41,114 nucleotides of DNA, taken from contig NZ_VFAH01000038.1 of assembly GCF_008929045.1 (NCBI RefSeq), positions 1 through 41,114 of the forward strand. Reading direction: 5' to 3'. Positions 1 to 8,869 of this stretch are shown piece after piece. A program made the translations under genes and the position numbers. This DNA comes from Noviherbaspirillum aerium. GTDB taxonomy: Bacteria; Pseudomonadota; Gammaproteobacteria; Burkholderiales; Burkholderiaceae_D. The notes below the pieces were generated by a model, which was not told where the DNA came from, did not search any database, and saw only the letters and a list, made by a program, of their open reading frames with translations. The stretch's first letter is position 1; each line of letters opens with the position of its first letter.

Positions 1-429
1 GGTCCGGCTGGCGGGCTTCAAGGGTCGATATTGCGACTCCTGCTGCACCGTTTTGTCCCTGCCGCGCTTCGCTTTGTTTGCTGCGTTTCGCGACGGGAGC
101 CGAACTATAGCAAAGGCTTCGTCGGTCTGCAAATCTTTTTTCGTGTTCTTGGAACGCAACGTCTTGCAGAATTTCCTTAGTGAAAAGTCGAGTTATAAGA
201 CTCCTACAAGATGTGCAAAAACCGGGTGCGGACTCGTTGGCAAATCTAGCGAAACAGCTCGCCTGCCTGGACATTGCAACGTCTCCCTCCGCATGAGTAT
301 CAAGCGTTCAGCACAGCTAACTGCGGAACTTGAATCTTCAGAACTTTTGCCGACTTGACAAGCCTATTCGTTAATGCGCCTATGGCCAGATGGCTGGCCC
401 GATGATATCGGCTTAACCAGGAGACATTT
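1..429. other. Gene-poor leader upstream of the SDR gene
   Basis: No convincing gene is visible. A 101-codon open frame (53-358, +) has no recognisable domain and a composition unlike the neighbouring genes, so I do not call it. A perfect TTGACA lies at 355-360, about 70 bp before the SDR start, but the possible -10 sequences after it (around 378-386) are poor, so a promoter here is only a suggestion. Confidence 0.4.
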
Positions 430-1437
430 ATGGGTTTGCGTTTGAAGAGTCTGTCCAATCAAGTCGTCGTGATTACCGGAGCCACGAGCGGCATCGGCTT
501 ATCGACGGCTCGCATGGCTGCCGCTCACGGCGCGAGGCTTGTCCTTGCGGCACGCAATGAGGACGCTTTGCAGCAGTTGGTGGAGGAACTGCGTTCTCAG
601 GGAAGTGAGGCGATGTATGTTACTGCCGATGTCGGCCTCATCGCCGATGTCAAAGTCATTGCGGCAAGAGCCATTGAACGTTTCGGCACCTTTGATACAT
701 GGATAAACAATGCCGGCGTTGGCGTCTTCGGCAAGGTTACCGACGTCATCAGCGAGGACAGGCAACGTCTTTTTGATACCGATTTTTGGGGCACGGTACA
801 TGGGTCGCAGGTCGCGCTCTCTCATCTGAAGACGCATGGCGGCGCATTGATCAATGTTGGCAGCGCATTTGCCGACCGCGCTGCCCCTCTGCATGGCTAC
901 TATTCCGCAGCCAAGCATGCGGTAAAGGGGTACACCGATTCACTGCGCGTTGAGGCCGCCGCTGAAAACTTTCCTGTTTCCATCACTCTCATCTCGCCTT
1001 CCTCCATTGACACGATGTTTCCGGTGCACGCAAAGAACTATCTGGACAGGATGCCAAAACTTCCTCCTCCCATGTACGCGCCCGAGACGGTAGCGAAGGC
1101 GATTCTTTATGCGGCCCAACATTCCAAGCGGGATATTTATGTGGGATCGGCCGGCAAGCTGCTTGCCACCGCCGCATATCAGGCTCCACGGCTTGTGGAC
1201 AAGGCAATGGAAATGGTGATGTTCGCCTTGCAGAAAACCGACCGACCGCCTGAGGAGCAGCCGCCTCATAATCTTTACCAGCCGCAGCGCGACCTTGATG
1301 AGCGCAGCGGGAGGACCGCCTATGTGCAGGAATCAAGCTGGTACACCAATGCGATCACCCATCCGGCGGTCAGTCTCGCCCTGGTCGCTGGCGCCGCCGC
1401 GGCCGCCGCTGCGCTATGGCCCCGGCGCCGGCACTGA
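430..1437 (+). CDS. Short-chain dehydrogenase/reductase (SDR) with hydrophobic C-terminal tail
   Basis: This is an NAD(P)-dependent oxidoreductase of the classical SDR family; its substrate is unknown. The Rossmann nucleotide motif TGATSGIG is at residues 16-23, NNAG at 93-96, and the catalytic set Ser145, Tyr158 and Lys162 (YSAAK) has the usual spacing. At 335 residues it is about 80 longer than a minimal SDR. The extension ends in a hydrophobic Ala/Leu/Val stretch followed by Arg-Arg-Arg-His, which could be a C-terminal membrane anchor. The start is fixed by AGGAG about 6 bases upstream of the ATG. It stands alone on the plus strand, about 190 bp before the DUF2231 gene. The family call is strong; any physiological role is guesswork. 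Confidence 0.9.
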   Translation: MGLRLKSLSNQVVVITGATSGIGLSTARMAAAHGARLVLAARNEDALQQLVEELRSQGSEAMYVTADVGLIADVKVIAARAIERFGTFDTWINNAGVGVFGKVTDVISEDRQRLFDTDFWGTVHGSQVALSHLKTHGGALINVGSAFADRAAPLHGYYSAAKHAVKGYTDSLRVEAAAENFPVSITLISPSSIDTMFPVHAKNYLDRMPKLPPPMYAPETVAKAILYAAQHSKRDIYVGSAGKLLATAAYQAPRLVDKAMEMVMFALQKTDRPPEEQPPHNLYQPQRDLDERSGRTAYVQESSWYTNAITHPAVSLALVAGAAAAAAALWPRRRH

Positions 1438-1627
1438 CGTTCGATCGTCGTGCACTTCGGATTCGCATGCAGCCACAGCTACCGTCCGAAGATATTCTCC
1501 GCGGCGCTCCGTGCACGAACATTGACTTTGGAAGAACGCTAGCCATACGCCTGGGGAACCAACTTTCTGCGGGCATGACTATTTCTGGAGCACTTACCAA
1601 AAAATCAATTCCTCAAAGGAGAAGTTC

Positions 1628-2167
1628 ATGCCCAAATCCACCATTGCAGGCCATCCCCTGCATCCCATGATGATCGTGGCTCCGGCCGCGCTGATTCCGT
1701 TCGGACTTATTCTCGATGCCATGCACCGCACGACAGGCAAGGAATCGTATTCCAATGCCGCCTACTACAGTCTCGTGGGAGGCTTGGTCAGCGGCCTGGC
1801 GGCGGGCGCCGCAGGTGCAGTCGACTATATGGCGATCAAGCCGGAAACCGATGTGAAACGAACTGCCAATACGCATGCAATGCTTAACATAGGTGCGCTT
1901 GCGGTCACCGCGGTGAATGTAATGAGCCGCAAAAACACGCCCGATCACCAGGGAGGGTCGGTTGCGTTGTCCGCGATTGCGGCGGCCGCAGTCATGATTT
2001 CCGGCTGGTTCGGAGGACGCCTGGTCTATGAGCAAGGTATGCGGGTGGAGGGAGTGAGCCCGATCGATCCCACTCCGGAATTGAAGGCGCCGGGAGATGA
2101 AGCCATGCATCACTTCTTCCTTGGACAGGAAGAAAGAGTGCCCGCGAGCGGGCCGTACATGAATTGA
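1628..2167 (+). CDS. DUF2231-family integral membrane protein
   Basis: A small polytopic membrane protein of 179 residues with the DUF2231 layout. It opens with GHPLHPMMI, continues with a hydrophobic helix (about residues 16-32), then a Gly/Ala-rich helix near 50-68, another near 90-100 and a last one near 118-136. The conserved histidines of the N-terminal GHPLHP box are present. Members of this family have no firmly established biochemical function; some relatives are linked to haem or redox, but nothing here proves that. A good Shine-Dalgarno (AAAGGAGA) lies about 6 bases before the ATG. It converges with paaK, with a strong hairpin between them. Confidence 0.8.
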   Translation: MPKSTIAGHPLHPMMIVAPAALIPFGLILDAMHRTTGKESYSNAAYYSLVGGLVSGLAAGAAGAVDYMAIKPETDVKRTANTHAMLNIGALAVTAVNVMSRKNTPDHQGGSVALSAIAAAAVMISGWFGGRLVYEQGMRVEGVSPIDPTPELKAPGDEAMHHFFLGQEERVPASGPYMN

Positions 2168-2177
2168 TGAGTCCCAT

Positions 2178-2213
2178 CCGCTGGCTGCGCCAGTGCCTCG
2201 GCACGGCCAGCGG
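2178..2213. terminator. Bidirectional terminator-like hairpin between converging genes
   Basis: The perfect 8-bp arms CCGCTGGC (2178-2185) and GCCAGCGG (2206-2213) enclose a second stem GTGCC/GGCAC. The hairpin sits in the 54-bp gap between the converging DUF2231 gene and paaK. There is no long T-run; only a short T-rich stretch follows on the plus strand. It is therefore plausible but not canonical as an intrinsic terminator. Confidence 0.5.
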
Positions 2214-2221
2214 CAATTCTT

Positions 2222-3550
2222 TCAGGCGGCCTGCTTCGGTCTCTTGTCGACGACGCGGCGGGCCTTGCCTGTCAGTGTACGTTCGATGCTCTCGCTGGCC
2301 AGTATGCTGACGCGCGTGGTGACGCCAATGTAAGTCTTGATCTGGTGCTGCAATTCGCCGCAAAGCGCCTCGGTATCCTGCACGGAAATCTGCCCCGACA
2401 GTTCCGGGCGGAGTTCGGCCACCACTTCCAGCTTGTCGAGATGACCGTCACGGGTAAGCACCAGCTGGTACTGCGGCGCAAGCTTCGGCTGCTTGAGAAT
2501 GAGCTCCTCGATCTGCGACGGGAAGACATTGACGCCACGGATGATGAGCATGTCATCGGAGCGGCCGGTGATCTTGTCCATGCGCCGCATGGAGCGCGAG
2601 GTGGGCGGCAGCAGCCGTGTCAGATCACGGGTACGGTAACGGATAATGGGCAGCGCTTCCTTCGTCAATGAGGTGAACACCAGTTCGCCCTCTTCGCCGT
2701 CGGCAACGACTTCACCGGTATCCGGATTGATGATTTCTGGATAGAAGTGATCTTCCCATATCACCGGGCCATCCTTGCTTTCCACGCATTCGCTCGCCAC
2801 GCCCGGCCCCATCACTTCCGACAAGCCGTAGATGTCCACCGCATCGATGCCGGCCCGGGCCTCGATCTCGGTACGCATGGCGTTGGTCCAGGGTTCGGCA
2901 CCAAAGATGCCGACCTTGAGCGAGCATTCCGCAGGATCAAGTCCCTGCCGCTGGAATTCCTCGATGATATTCAGCATGTAGGACGGCGTGACCATGATGA
3001 TGTCCGGCTTGAAGTCCTGGATCAGCTGCACCTGCTTTTCCGTCTGGCCTCCCGACATCGGGATGACGGTGCAACCCAGGCGCTCCGCGCCGTAATGCGC
3101 GCCGAGTCCGCCGGTGAATAAACCATATCCATAGGAAATATGGCAGATATCCCCGGCGCGTCCGCCGGCTGCACGTATGGAACGTGCAACGAGATCGGCC
3201 CAGGTATCGATGTCGGCCTGGGTGTAGCCCACCACGGTGGGCTTGCCGGTCGTGCCGCTGGACGCATGCACCCGCACGACTTTCTCGCGCGGCACCGCGA
3301 ACATGCCGAACGGATAGTTATCGCGCAGATCCTTCTTGTTCGTGAAGGGAAATTTCGCCAGGTCGGCCAGCGTCTTCAGGTCGTCCGGATGTACGCCGGC
3401 AGCATCGAACGAGGCGCGGTAATGCGGCACGTTTTGATAGGCATGCTTGAGCGAGGACTTCAGGCGTTCCAGCTGCAGCGCCTGAAGTTCATCCTTGCTG
3501 GCCCGTTCTATGTGTTCAAGATCGCCAGGGCTCGGCGTACGTTGTGGCAT
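2222..3550 (-). CDS. paaK: Phenylacetate-CoA ligase PaaK
   Basis: A cytoplasmic ATP-dependent acyl-adenylate-forming enzyme that converts phenylacetate, ATP and CoA to phenylacetyl-CoA, the entry step of the paa pathway. The adenylate-forming P-loop SSGTTGKP is at residues 97-104, and the downstream IYGLSEVMGPGVASE and YRTRDLTRL blocks are typical of PaaK. The length of 442 is close to the usual 430-440. AGGAG lies about 7 bases before the ATG. It is the last gene of the leftward operon, 41 bp after paaI, and ends opposite the DUF2231 gene. Confidence is high because of both sequence and context. Confidence 0.97.
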   Translation of the reverse strand: MPQRTPSPGDLEHIERASKDELQALQLERLKSSLKHAYQNVPHYRASFDAAGVHPDDLKTLADLAKFPFTNKKDLRDNYPFGMFAVPREKVVRVHASSGTTGKPTVVGYTQADIDTWADLVARSIRAAGGRAGDICHISYGYGLFTGGLGAHYGAERLGCTVIPMSGGQTEKQVQLIQDFKPDIIMVTPSYMLNIIEEFQRQGLDPAECSLKVGIFGAEPWTNAMRTEIEARAGIDAVDIYGLSEVMGPGVASECVESKDGPVIWEDHFYPEIINPDTGEVVADGEEGELVFTSLTKEALPIIRYRTRDLTRLLPPTSRSMRRMDKITGRSDDMLIIRGVNVFPSQIEELILKQPKLAPQYQLVLTRDGHLDKLEVVAELRPELSGQISVQDTEALCGELQHQIKTYIGVTTRVSILASESIERTLTGKARRVVDKRPKQAA

Positions 3551-3591
3551 GACGGTCTCCTTATATGGGTCCTTGCTGGGGTCGTGCGGAT

Positions 3592-4071
3592 TTATCGTGT
3601 ACCGGCTTGCGGATTGGCGGCATTCAATCCCTGCAAGACTTCTCCTTGGATCTGATGCGACTTGCCGCGAAACAGCGCAATGCGCTTGCCATCCTGATTG
3701 GTCACCGTGACATCGTAGACGCCGGTCTTTCCGCTGCGCACCTGCTCCACGGCTTCGGCGGTGAGAACGTCGCCTGCCCGGCCCGGCGCAAGGTATTCGA
3801 TGGAGCAGCCGGCGGCGACGGTATTGAGATTGTGGCTGTTGCAGGAGAAGGCGAAGGCGCTGTCGGCGAGTGCGAAGATGAAGCCGCCGTGACAGGTCTG
3901 GTGGCCGTTGAGCATGTCCGGCCGCACCGGCATGGTCAGCTTTGCATATCCCGGCGCCATGCCGACGATACGCATGCCGAGCGACTTCGATGCCTCGTCG
4001 CGTGCATACATGGCTTCGGCGGCGGCTTCGGCCAGTGACTGGGCGTCGGCGGTGCGCTGCATGTCATCCAT
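3592..4071 (-). CDS. paaI: Hotdog-fold acyl-CoA thioesterase PaaI
   Basis: This thioesterase hydrolyses hydroxyphenylacetyl-CoA-type dead-end thioesters and so recovers CoA in the paa pathway. It is a single hotdog domain of 159 residues with the signature H61-GGFIFALAD-70; Asp70 aligns with the catalytic aspartate of PaaI enzymes. The open frame runs further upstream, but that part overlaps paaG and reads as Ser/Arg-rich noise. The ATG at 4071 is preceded by GAGGAG at good spacing and gives a normal PaaI length. It lies 52 bp downstream of paaG in the operon. Confidence 0.95.
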   Translation of the reverse strand: MDDMQRTADAQSLAEAAAEAMYARDEASKSLGMRIVGMAPGYAKLTMPVRPDMLNGHQTCHGGFIFALADSAFAFSCNSHNLNTVAAGCSIEYLAPGRAGDVLTAEAVEQVRSGKTGVYDVTVTNQDGKRIALFRGKSHQIQGEVLQGLNAANPQAGTR

Positions 4072-4123
4072 CAAGGTGGTCTCCTCGGTTTTCCGTCTTC
4101 TTTCAGGCGCGGACGCCGCGCAT

Positions 4124-4915
4124 TCATTCGCCCTTGAAATTGGGCGCGCGCTTTTCCATGAATGCCGTGACGCCTTCGCGGTAATCCTGGCTGTATCCCA
4201 GCTCGCGCATGAAATCGCGTTCGAGATCGAGTTGCTGGGCAAGGGAATTCTGCGGGCTGGCATAGATTGCCTGTTTGGTGCGGGCAAGGCCTTTCGTCGG
4301 CGCCGAGGCGAAGTGCCGCGCGAGCTTGTTGACCTCTTCGGCAAATGCTTCATCGTCAACGCATTTCCAGATCAGCCCCCAGCTTTCCGCCTGTTCGGCG
4401 CTCAGCTTGTCGCCCAGCATGGCCAGTCCCATCGCACGCGCCGTGCCTATGGCGCGCGGCAGAAAATACGTGCCGCCGGTATCCGGGATCAGGCCGAGGC
4501 GGCAGAAGGCTTCAACAAAGGATGCCGAGCGCGCGGCGATCACGATATCGGCTGCCAGTGCGAGATTGGCGCCGGCGCCGGCCGCCACGCCGTTGACGGC
4601 GCAGATGACGGGAATCGGAAGACTGCGCAGCGCCAGGACCAGGGGGCCATAATATTTCTGGACCGACTCGCCAAGATCGGCCGGCGCGCCGCCCGGAGCC
4701 ACCGCCCGGTCGGCAAGATCCTGACCGGCGCAGAAGCCCCGGCCTGCGCCGGTCAGCACCAGCACCCGCACCGAAGCATCCGCCTTGAGCTTTTCCAGCG
4801 CCTCGCGCACTTCCAGGTGCATCGCGGCGGTGAAGCTGTTGAGCTTGTCAGGGCGGTTCAGCGTAAGCCGGGCGATGCCCGCATCGACTTCAAATCGGAT
4901 GTTCTGGTAGTCCAT
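4124..4915 (-). CDS. paaG: 1,2-epoxyphenylacetyl-CoA isomerase PaaG
   Basis: A crotonase-fold enzyme that isomerises the ring epoxide of phenylacetyl-CoA to oxepin-CoA; PaaG also shifts a double bond later in the pathway. The protein has 263 residues. It shows the crotonase CoA/oxyanion blocks LTGAGRGFCAGQDL (about 54-67) and CAVNGVAAGAGANLAL (about 105-120), then GLIPDTGGTYFLPR with Asp145. The C-terminal LDLERDF...DYREGVTAFMEKRAPNF closely follows the E. coli PaaG sequence as I remember it. I chose the ATG at 4915 (AGGAGACAAG upstream) over the longer frame to 4990, whose extra 25 residues look non-homologous. There is an 85-bp gap to paaE. Confidence 0.96.
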   Translation of the reverse strand: MDYQNIRFEVDAGIARLTLNRPDKLNSFTAAMHLEVREALEKLKADASVRVLVLTGAGRGFCAGQDLADRAVAPGGAPADLGESVQKYYGPLVLALRSLPIPVICAVNGVAAGAGANLALAADIVIAARSASFVEAFCRLGLIPDTGGTYFLPRAIGTARAMGLAMLGDKLSAEQAESWGLIWKCVDDEAFAEEVNKLARHFASAPTKGLARTKQAIYASPQNSLAQQLDLERDFMRELGYSQDYREGVTAFMEKRAPNFKGE

Positions 4916-5000
4916 CTTGTCTCCTGGTTTGGCTGTGTTATTCGTGTTATTCGCATTGACGTCGGCCTGGCGCGCTGGTCGCGGCAGCATCCGGCCGGTC

Positions 5001-6077
5001 TCAGGTATCCTGGTCGAAATCCATCACGAGCTTGTCGGTCACCGGAAAGCTCTGGCATGACAGGGCAAAGCCGCGAGCGATTTCGTAGTCCTCCAGCGCA
5101 TAGTTGGCATCCATGTCGACCTTGCCGTCAACCACCTTGCAGCGGCATGTCGAGCATACGCCGGCCTTGCAGGAATAGCGCATTTCAATGCCCTGCCTGA
5201 GCGCGGCATCAAGGACCGATTCCTTGTCCTTTTCCATCGTGAAATTGACGTGCGCACCATCGATGATGAGTGTGACTTCGCAGTCCTGTCTGCCTACGAC
5301 AGGATGCACGTGCGGCACATGAGCACGCTTGGGCACGCTGGCGGCGAACAGCTCGATCTTGATGCGCTCCCTGGGCAGGCCGTTGGCCTGCAATGCCTCG
5401 GACACCTCGTGCATCATCTGTTCCGGGCCGCAGATGAACGCCATGTCGACATCCTCCAGCGCTATCCAGCTCTTGAACAGCTGCTCGCATTTTTCGCGAT
5501 TGATGCGTCCGTTGAACAGTTCGATATCCTGCTGCTCCCGGCTCATCACGTAGACCAGCTTGAAACGGTCGAGATAAAGGTCCTTCAGTTCCGCCAGTTC
5601 TTCCTTGAAGATGACCGAAGAGGATGCCCGATTGCCGTAAAGCAGGGTGAAACTGCTGCCCGGTTCGGTCAGCAGCGTGGTCTTGATGATGGACAGCATG
5701 GGCGTGATGCCGCTGCCTGCGGCGAAGCCGAGATAATGCCGCTTGTTCTCCGCCGCCAGCGGCGCATGGAAATGGCCCATCGGCGGCATGACCTCGATTA
5801 CCGCTCCCGGCTTGAGCGTGTCATTGGCCCAGGTGGAAAAGGCGCCGCCCTGCACCCGCTTGATGGCCACGCGCAAGGCACGGTCATGCACGCCGGAGCA
5901 GATGGAATAGGAACGCCGCACATCTTCGTTGTTGATGCGGGCGCGCAGGGTCAGATGCTGCCCCTGGATATAGCGGTAGTCCTGTTCCAGCTCCTTCGGC
6001 ACATCGAACGTGACGACAATGGTGTCGCGCGTTTCATTCTTTACGCTGGCGACGGTAAGCGGATGAAACTTGCTCAT
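5001..6077 (-). CDS. paaE: Phenylacetyl-CoA epoxidase reductase PaaE
   Basis: The reductase subunit of the phenylacetyl-CoA epoxidase; it passes electrons from NADPH through FAD and a [2Fe-2S] centre to the di-iron PaaA. The N-terminal ferredoxin-NADP reductase module includes the FAD motif RRSYSICSG (about 60-68) and a nucleotide-binding GFAAGSGITPMLS block. A plant-type ferredoxin domain follows, with cluster ligands Cys303, Cys308, Cys311 and Cys341 (CKAGVCSTC...C). The length of 358 is typical. The start at 6077 (MSKFHPL) is preferred over the ATG six codons upstream, because a GGGGGAG lies before it and PaaE proteins begin this way. It is 52 bp after paaD. Confidence 0.97.
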   Translation of the reverse strand: MSKFHPLTVASVKNETRDTIVVTFDVPKELEQDYRYIQGQHLTLRARINNEDVRRSYSICSGVHDRALRVAIKRVQGGAFSTWANDTLKPGAVIEVMPPMGHFHAPLAAENKRHYLGFAAGSGITPMLSIIKTTLLTEPGSSFTLLYGNRASSSVIFKEELAELKDLYLDRFKLVYVMSREQQDIELFNGRINREKCEQLFKSWIALEDVDMAFICGPEQMMHEVSEALQANGLPRERIKIELFAASVPKRAHVPHVHPVVGRQDCEVTLIIDGAHVNFTMEKDKESVLDAALRQGIEMRYSCKAGVCSTCRCKVVDGKVDMDANYALEDYEIARGFALSCQSFPVTDKLVMDFDQDT

Positions 6078-6129
6078 GAAAGACGGCTCCCCCAATCAGG
6101 CTCCATACCCGGCAGGCGCCGGGCAAGGC

Positions 6130-6657
6130 CTAATGACATTTGAAATAATCGAAAGGCTCATGGCAGTCGTTGCAGACATGCAGCGCCTTGCAGGATGTCG
6201 AACCAAACTCGCTGCTCAGGCGCGTATTGAATGAGCCGCATCTCGGGCATTCGATCGCCGGTTCGGCGCCGCGCCTGCGGCTGAGCGCGCTGATATCGAT
6301 CACCTGATGCTGCACCGCGCGGCCGACCGGCGGCGCAATGCCGTACTCCTTCAGCTTGCGCCTGCCGTCCTCCGACATCCAGTCGGTCGTCCATGCCGGC
6401 CACAACCGGGTCTCGATACGGTAGCGCTGCACGCCGTTCTTTTGCAGCGTTTCGCCAATGGCATCGGCGATCACCAACATGGCCGGGCATCCGCTGTAGG
6501 TCGGCGTGATGGTAACGACGCACTCGCCGTCCTCGGCCATGGCGACATCGCGCACGATGCCCAGATCGACCACCGAGATCACAGGAATCTCGGGATCGCC
6601 GACTTGATGCAGCCACTGCCAGACCTGCTGCGTGCCTGCGGACTCGATCGTGTTCAT
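6130..6657 (-). CDS. paaD: PaaD, iron-sulfur maturation factor for the epoxidase
   Basis: The protein combines a MIP18/DUF59 domain with a C-terminal zinc-ribbon-like tail. It is required for phenylacetyl-CoA epoxidase activity and is thought to assist [2Fe-2S] assembly in PaaE. Of its 175 residues, the first 110 carry DPEIPVISVVDLGIVRDV and TPTYSGCPAM, typical of the family. The tail has Cys137/Cys140 and Cys162/Cys165 in CxxC pairs plus Cys156 and Cys174. The start at 6657 is supported by AAGGAAG. The longer frame to 6786 runs into paaC and has a Cys/Ser-rich, non-homologous N-terminus. It begins 19 bp after the paaC stop. Confidence 0.95.
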   Translation of the reverse strand: MNTIESAGTQQVWQWLHQVGDPEIPVISVVDLGIVRDVAMAEDGECVVTITPTYSGCPAMLVIADAIGETLQKNGVQRYRIETRLWPAWTTDWMSEDGRRKLKEYGIAPPVGRAVQHQVIDISALSRRRGAEPAIECPRCGSFNTRLSSEFGSTSCKALHVCNDCHEPFDYFKCH

Positions 6658-6676
6658 TGCGCTTCCTTCGGCCGAC

Positions 6677-7435
6677 CTACCAGCTTGCGCCGGGATAGGC
6701 GCGCTGCAGGAACTGCATTTCCGCCAGCAAATAACCAAGGTGCTCAGTATGCACGCCCTGCTTGCCGCCCTTCTGCATCCATGCATCCACGGGCGGGAGG
6801 GTCAGCGTGGCCTCTTCGAATACCTCGGAAACATGCTTGAGCCAGGGCTCGCGCAGCGAGGCGATATCCGGTCCAACGCCCTGCTCGGCCATTGCCTGCT
6901 CGACGGCATCGGCCTTGAACATCTCGCCGGTGTACATCCAGAGATCGTCGAGCGCGTCCTGCATCATTCGATGGCTTTGCTCGGTGCCATCGCCCAGGCG
7001 CACGATCAGGTCGCCGCTGCGGCGCACATGGTAGGCGACTTCCTTGATCGATTTGCCGGCGATGCCGGCAATGCGCTCGTCGCTGGAAGCGGCCAGCTCT
7101 CTGAGCAGCAGGAAATGCCAGGCGTCGAAATAGAACTGCCTTGCCAGCGTATCGGCATAGCTGCCGTTGGGCTGTTCTACCAGCAGCAGGTTGCGGAAGT
7201 CGGGCGCATCGCGCAGGTAAGCCAGTTGGTCTTCATCCCTGCCCTTGCCCTCGATCTCGCCGGCATAGGTGTACCAGAAGCGGGCCTGGCCAATCAGGTC
7301 GAGCGCGACATTGGTCAGCGCCATGTCCTCTTCCAGCGCCGGGCCCTTGCCGCACCATTCCGACAGGCGCTGGCTGAGCACCATGGCGCTGTCCGCCAGG
7401 CGCAGCAGGTATTCGAATTTTTGATCCGCCATCAT
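6677..7435 (-). CDS. paaC: Phenylacetyl-CoA epoxidase structural subunit PaaC
   Basis: A ferritin-like, catalytically inactive partner of PaaA; PaaA and PaaC form the core of the ring epoxidase. It has 252 residues, close to the family norm of about 250. Recognisable blocks are YLLRLADSAMVLSQRLSEWCGKGPALEEDMALTNVALDLIGQAR near the N-terminus and FYFDAWHFLLL and VAYHVRRSGDLIVRLGDGTEQSHRRMQ-like helices in the middle. GGAG lies about 5 bases before the ATG; a second ATG follows at once, so the start could be one codon later. It is tightly packed between paaB (18 bp) and paaD (19 bp). Confidence 0.95.
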   Translation of the reverse strand: MMADQKFEYLLRLADSAMVLSQRLSEWCGKGPALEEDMALTNVALDLIGQARFWYTYAGEIEGKGRDEDQLAYLRDAPDFRNLLLVEQPNGSYADTLARQFYFDAWHFLLLRELAASSDERIAGIAGKSIKEVAYHVRRSGDLIVRLGDGTEQSHRMMQDALDDLWMYTGEMFKADAVEQAMAEQGVGPDIASLREPWLKHVSEVFEEATLTLPPVDAWMQKGGKQGVHTEHLGYLLAEMQFLQRAYPGASW

Positions 7436-7453
7436 TCGTCTCCGCCGTGGTGC

Positions 7454-7738
7454 TTACAGGTTCTTGACTTCTTCCGGCATCGGGAAGAAGGTCGGATGGC
7501 GGTACACCTTGTTGTTGGCGGGCTCGAACAGCACACCCTTGTCGCCCGGGCTGCTGGCAACGATGTCGGAAGCTTTCACCACCCAGATGCTGACGCCTTC
7601 ATTGCGGCGGGTGTAGACGTCGCGTGCATTGTTGACGGCCATTTCCGCATCCGGCGCGTGCAGGCTGCCCACATGCTTGTGGGCCAGGCCATGCTGGCTG
7701 CGGATGAAGATTTCCCAGAGGGGCCATTCCTTGCTCAT
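7454..7738 (-). CDS. paaB: Phenylacetyl-CoA epoxidase subunit PaaB
   Basis: A small (94-residue) bridging subunit of the PaaABCE epoxidase, needed to assemble the larger complex. The sequence opens WPLWEIFIRSQHGLAHKHVGSLHAPDAEMAVNNARDVYTRRNEGVSIWVV, the family hallmark, and closes with YRHPTFFPMPEEVKNL. A GGAGACAGAC ribosome site precedes the ATG. It lies between paaA (43 bp) and paaC (18 bp) in the same transcript. Confidence 0.96.
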   Translation of the reverse strand: MSKEWPLWEIFIRSQHGLAHKHVGSLHAPDAEMAVNNARDVYTRRNEGVSIWVVKASDIVASSPGDKGVLFEPANNKVYRHPTFFPMPEEVKNL

Positions 7739-7781
7739 GTCTGTCTCCTGATCTTGTCGCTATGTCGACGTTATCCCGGCG

Positions 7782-8783
7782 TTATGCGGCGCGCTGCTCG
7801 CCGGCCTTGCGGCGCTCCTGCTTTTCCGCGTGCGCCACCAGGGCTTCGCGGAACCAGGCGCCGTCCTCGTAAGCCTTGACGCGGGTGCGCAGGCGTTCGC
7901 GGTTGCAGGGGCCGTTGCCCTTGATGACGTTGGTGAATTCTTCCCAGTCGATCTTGCCGAACTCGTAATGCCCGGTTTCCTCATTCCACTTCAGGTCGGG
8001 ATCGGGAATGGTCAGGCCCAGATATTCGGCCTGCGGCACGGTCTGGTCGACCATCTTCTGCCGCAGTTCGTCGTTGGAGAACAGCTTGATGCGCCATGCC
8101 GCCGATTGGGCGCTGTTGACGGACTCCGCGTCGGAAGGACCGAACATCATCAGCGACGGCCACCACCAGCGGTTCAGCGCATCCTGCGCCATCTGCTTCT
8201 GTTCCGGCGTGCCTTTGCAAAGGGACATCATGATGTCGTAGCCCTGCCTTGCGTGGAAAGACTCTTCCTTGCAGACGCGGATCATCGCGCGGGCATAAGG
8301 ACCGTAGGAACAGCGGCACAGCGGAATCTGGTTGATGATGGCCGAGCCGTCGACCAGCCAGCCGATGGCGCCCATGTCGGCCCAGGTCAGCGTGGGATAG
8401 TTGAAGATGCTGGAATACTTTGCCTTGCCGGAGTGCAGGTCGGCCACCATCTGGTCGCGCGACACGCCCAGGGTCTCGGCGGCGGAGTAAAGGTAAAGGC
8501 CATGCCCCGCCTCATCCTGAATCTTGGCCAGAAGAATGGATTTGCGCTTGAGCGTAGGCGCCCGCGTCACCCAGTTGCCTTCGGGCAGCTGGCCAACGAT
8601 TTCGGAATGCGCATGCTGGGAAATCTGGCGAACCAGGGTCTTCCGGTAACCCTCGGGCATCCAGTCCTTGGGCTCGATCTTGATGCCTTCATCGACGCGC
8701 TGCTGAAAGGCGCTCTCTTCGGGCGACATCTCGTCAAGAGAACGAAGTTTCTTGCTGCCGGTATCGACTAACTGTGCGTACAT
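7782..8783 (-). CDS. paaA: Phenylacetyl-CoA epoxidase catalytic di-iron subunit PaaA
   Basis: The oxygenase subunit that inserts one oxygen from O2 into the aromatic ring of phenylacetyl-CoA. It has 333 residues of ferritin-like fold with two ExxH di-iron motifs, E91-AGH94 and E174-SFH177; an upstream helix carries Glu61 ([10 protein letters not shown]). The start at 8783 (MYAQLVDTG) is chosen over the frame start at 8819, because GGAGAGG lies just upstream and the 12 extra residues fall in the leader. It is the first gene of the leftward operon paaABCDEGIK. Its promoter region, shared with divergent paaX, carries a PaaX-like dyad. Confidence 0.97.
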   Translation of the reverse strand: MYAQLVDTGSKKLRSLDEMSPEESAFQQRVDEGIKIEPKDWMPEGYRKTLVRQISQHAHSEIVGQLPEGNWVTRAPTLKRKSILLAKIQDEAGHGLYLYSAAETLGVSRDQMVADLHSGKAKYSSIFNYPTLTWADMGAIGWLVDGSAIINQIPLCRCSYGPYARAMIRVCKEESFHARQGYDIMMSLCKGTPEQKQMAQDALNRWWWPSLMMFGPSDAESVNSAQSAAWRIKLFSNDELRQKMVDQTVPQAEYLGLTIPDPDLKWNEETGHYEFGKIDWEEFTNVIKGNGPCNRERLRTRVKAYEDGAWFREALVAHAEKQERRKAGEQRAA

Positions 8784-8824
8784 GAGGCACCTCTCCAATG
8801 CTGGTTGTCCCGATTGCATTCATC

Positions 8825-8869
8825 ATATGATACGGTAAGTCGAATGTAAATGATTTTTGTGTATCGTAT
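8825..8869. promoter_or_regulatory. Putative PaaX operator (TGATAC-N27-GTATCG)
   Basis: Two inverted half-sites, TGATAC at 8828-8833 and GTATCG at 8861-8866, are separated by exactly 27 bp. The longer arms ATATGATAC and GTATCGTAT match at 8 of 9 positions. The PaaX site described for E. coli has the same layout, TGATTC-N27-GAATCA. The right half falls between the -35 and -10 of the proposed paaA promoter and the left half lies past the likely start of transcription, as expected for a repressor site. The match is my reading, not a tested site. Confidence 0.6.

Noticed and set aside
53-358. 101-codon open frame at the window start
   Set aside because: No recognisable domain, no ribosome site and poor codon usage; treated as intergenic.
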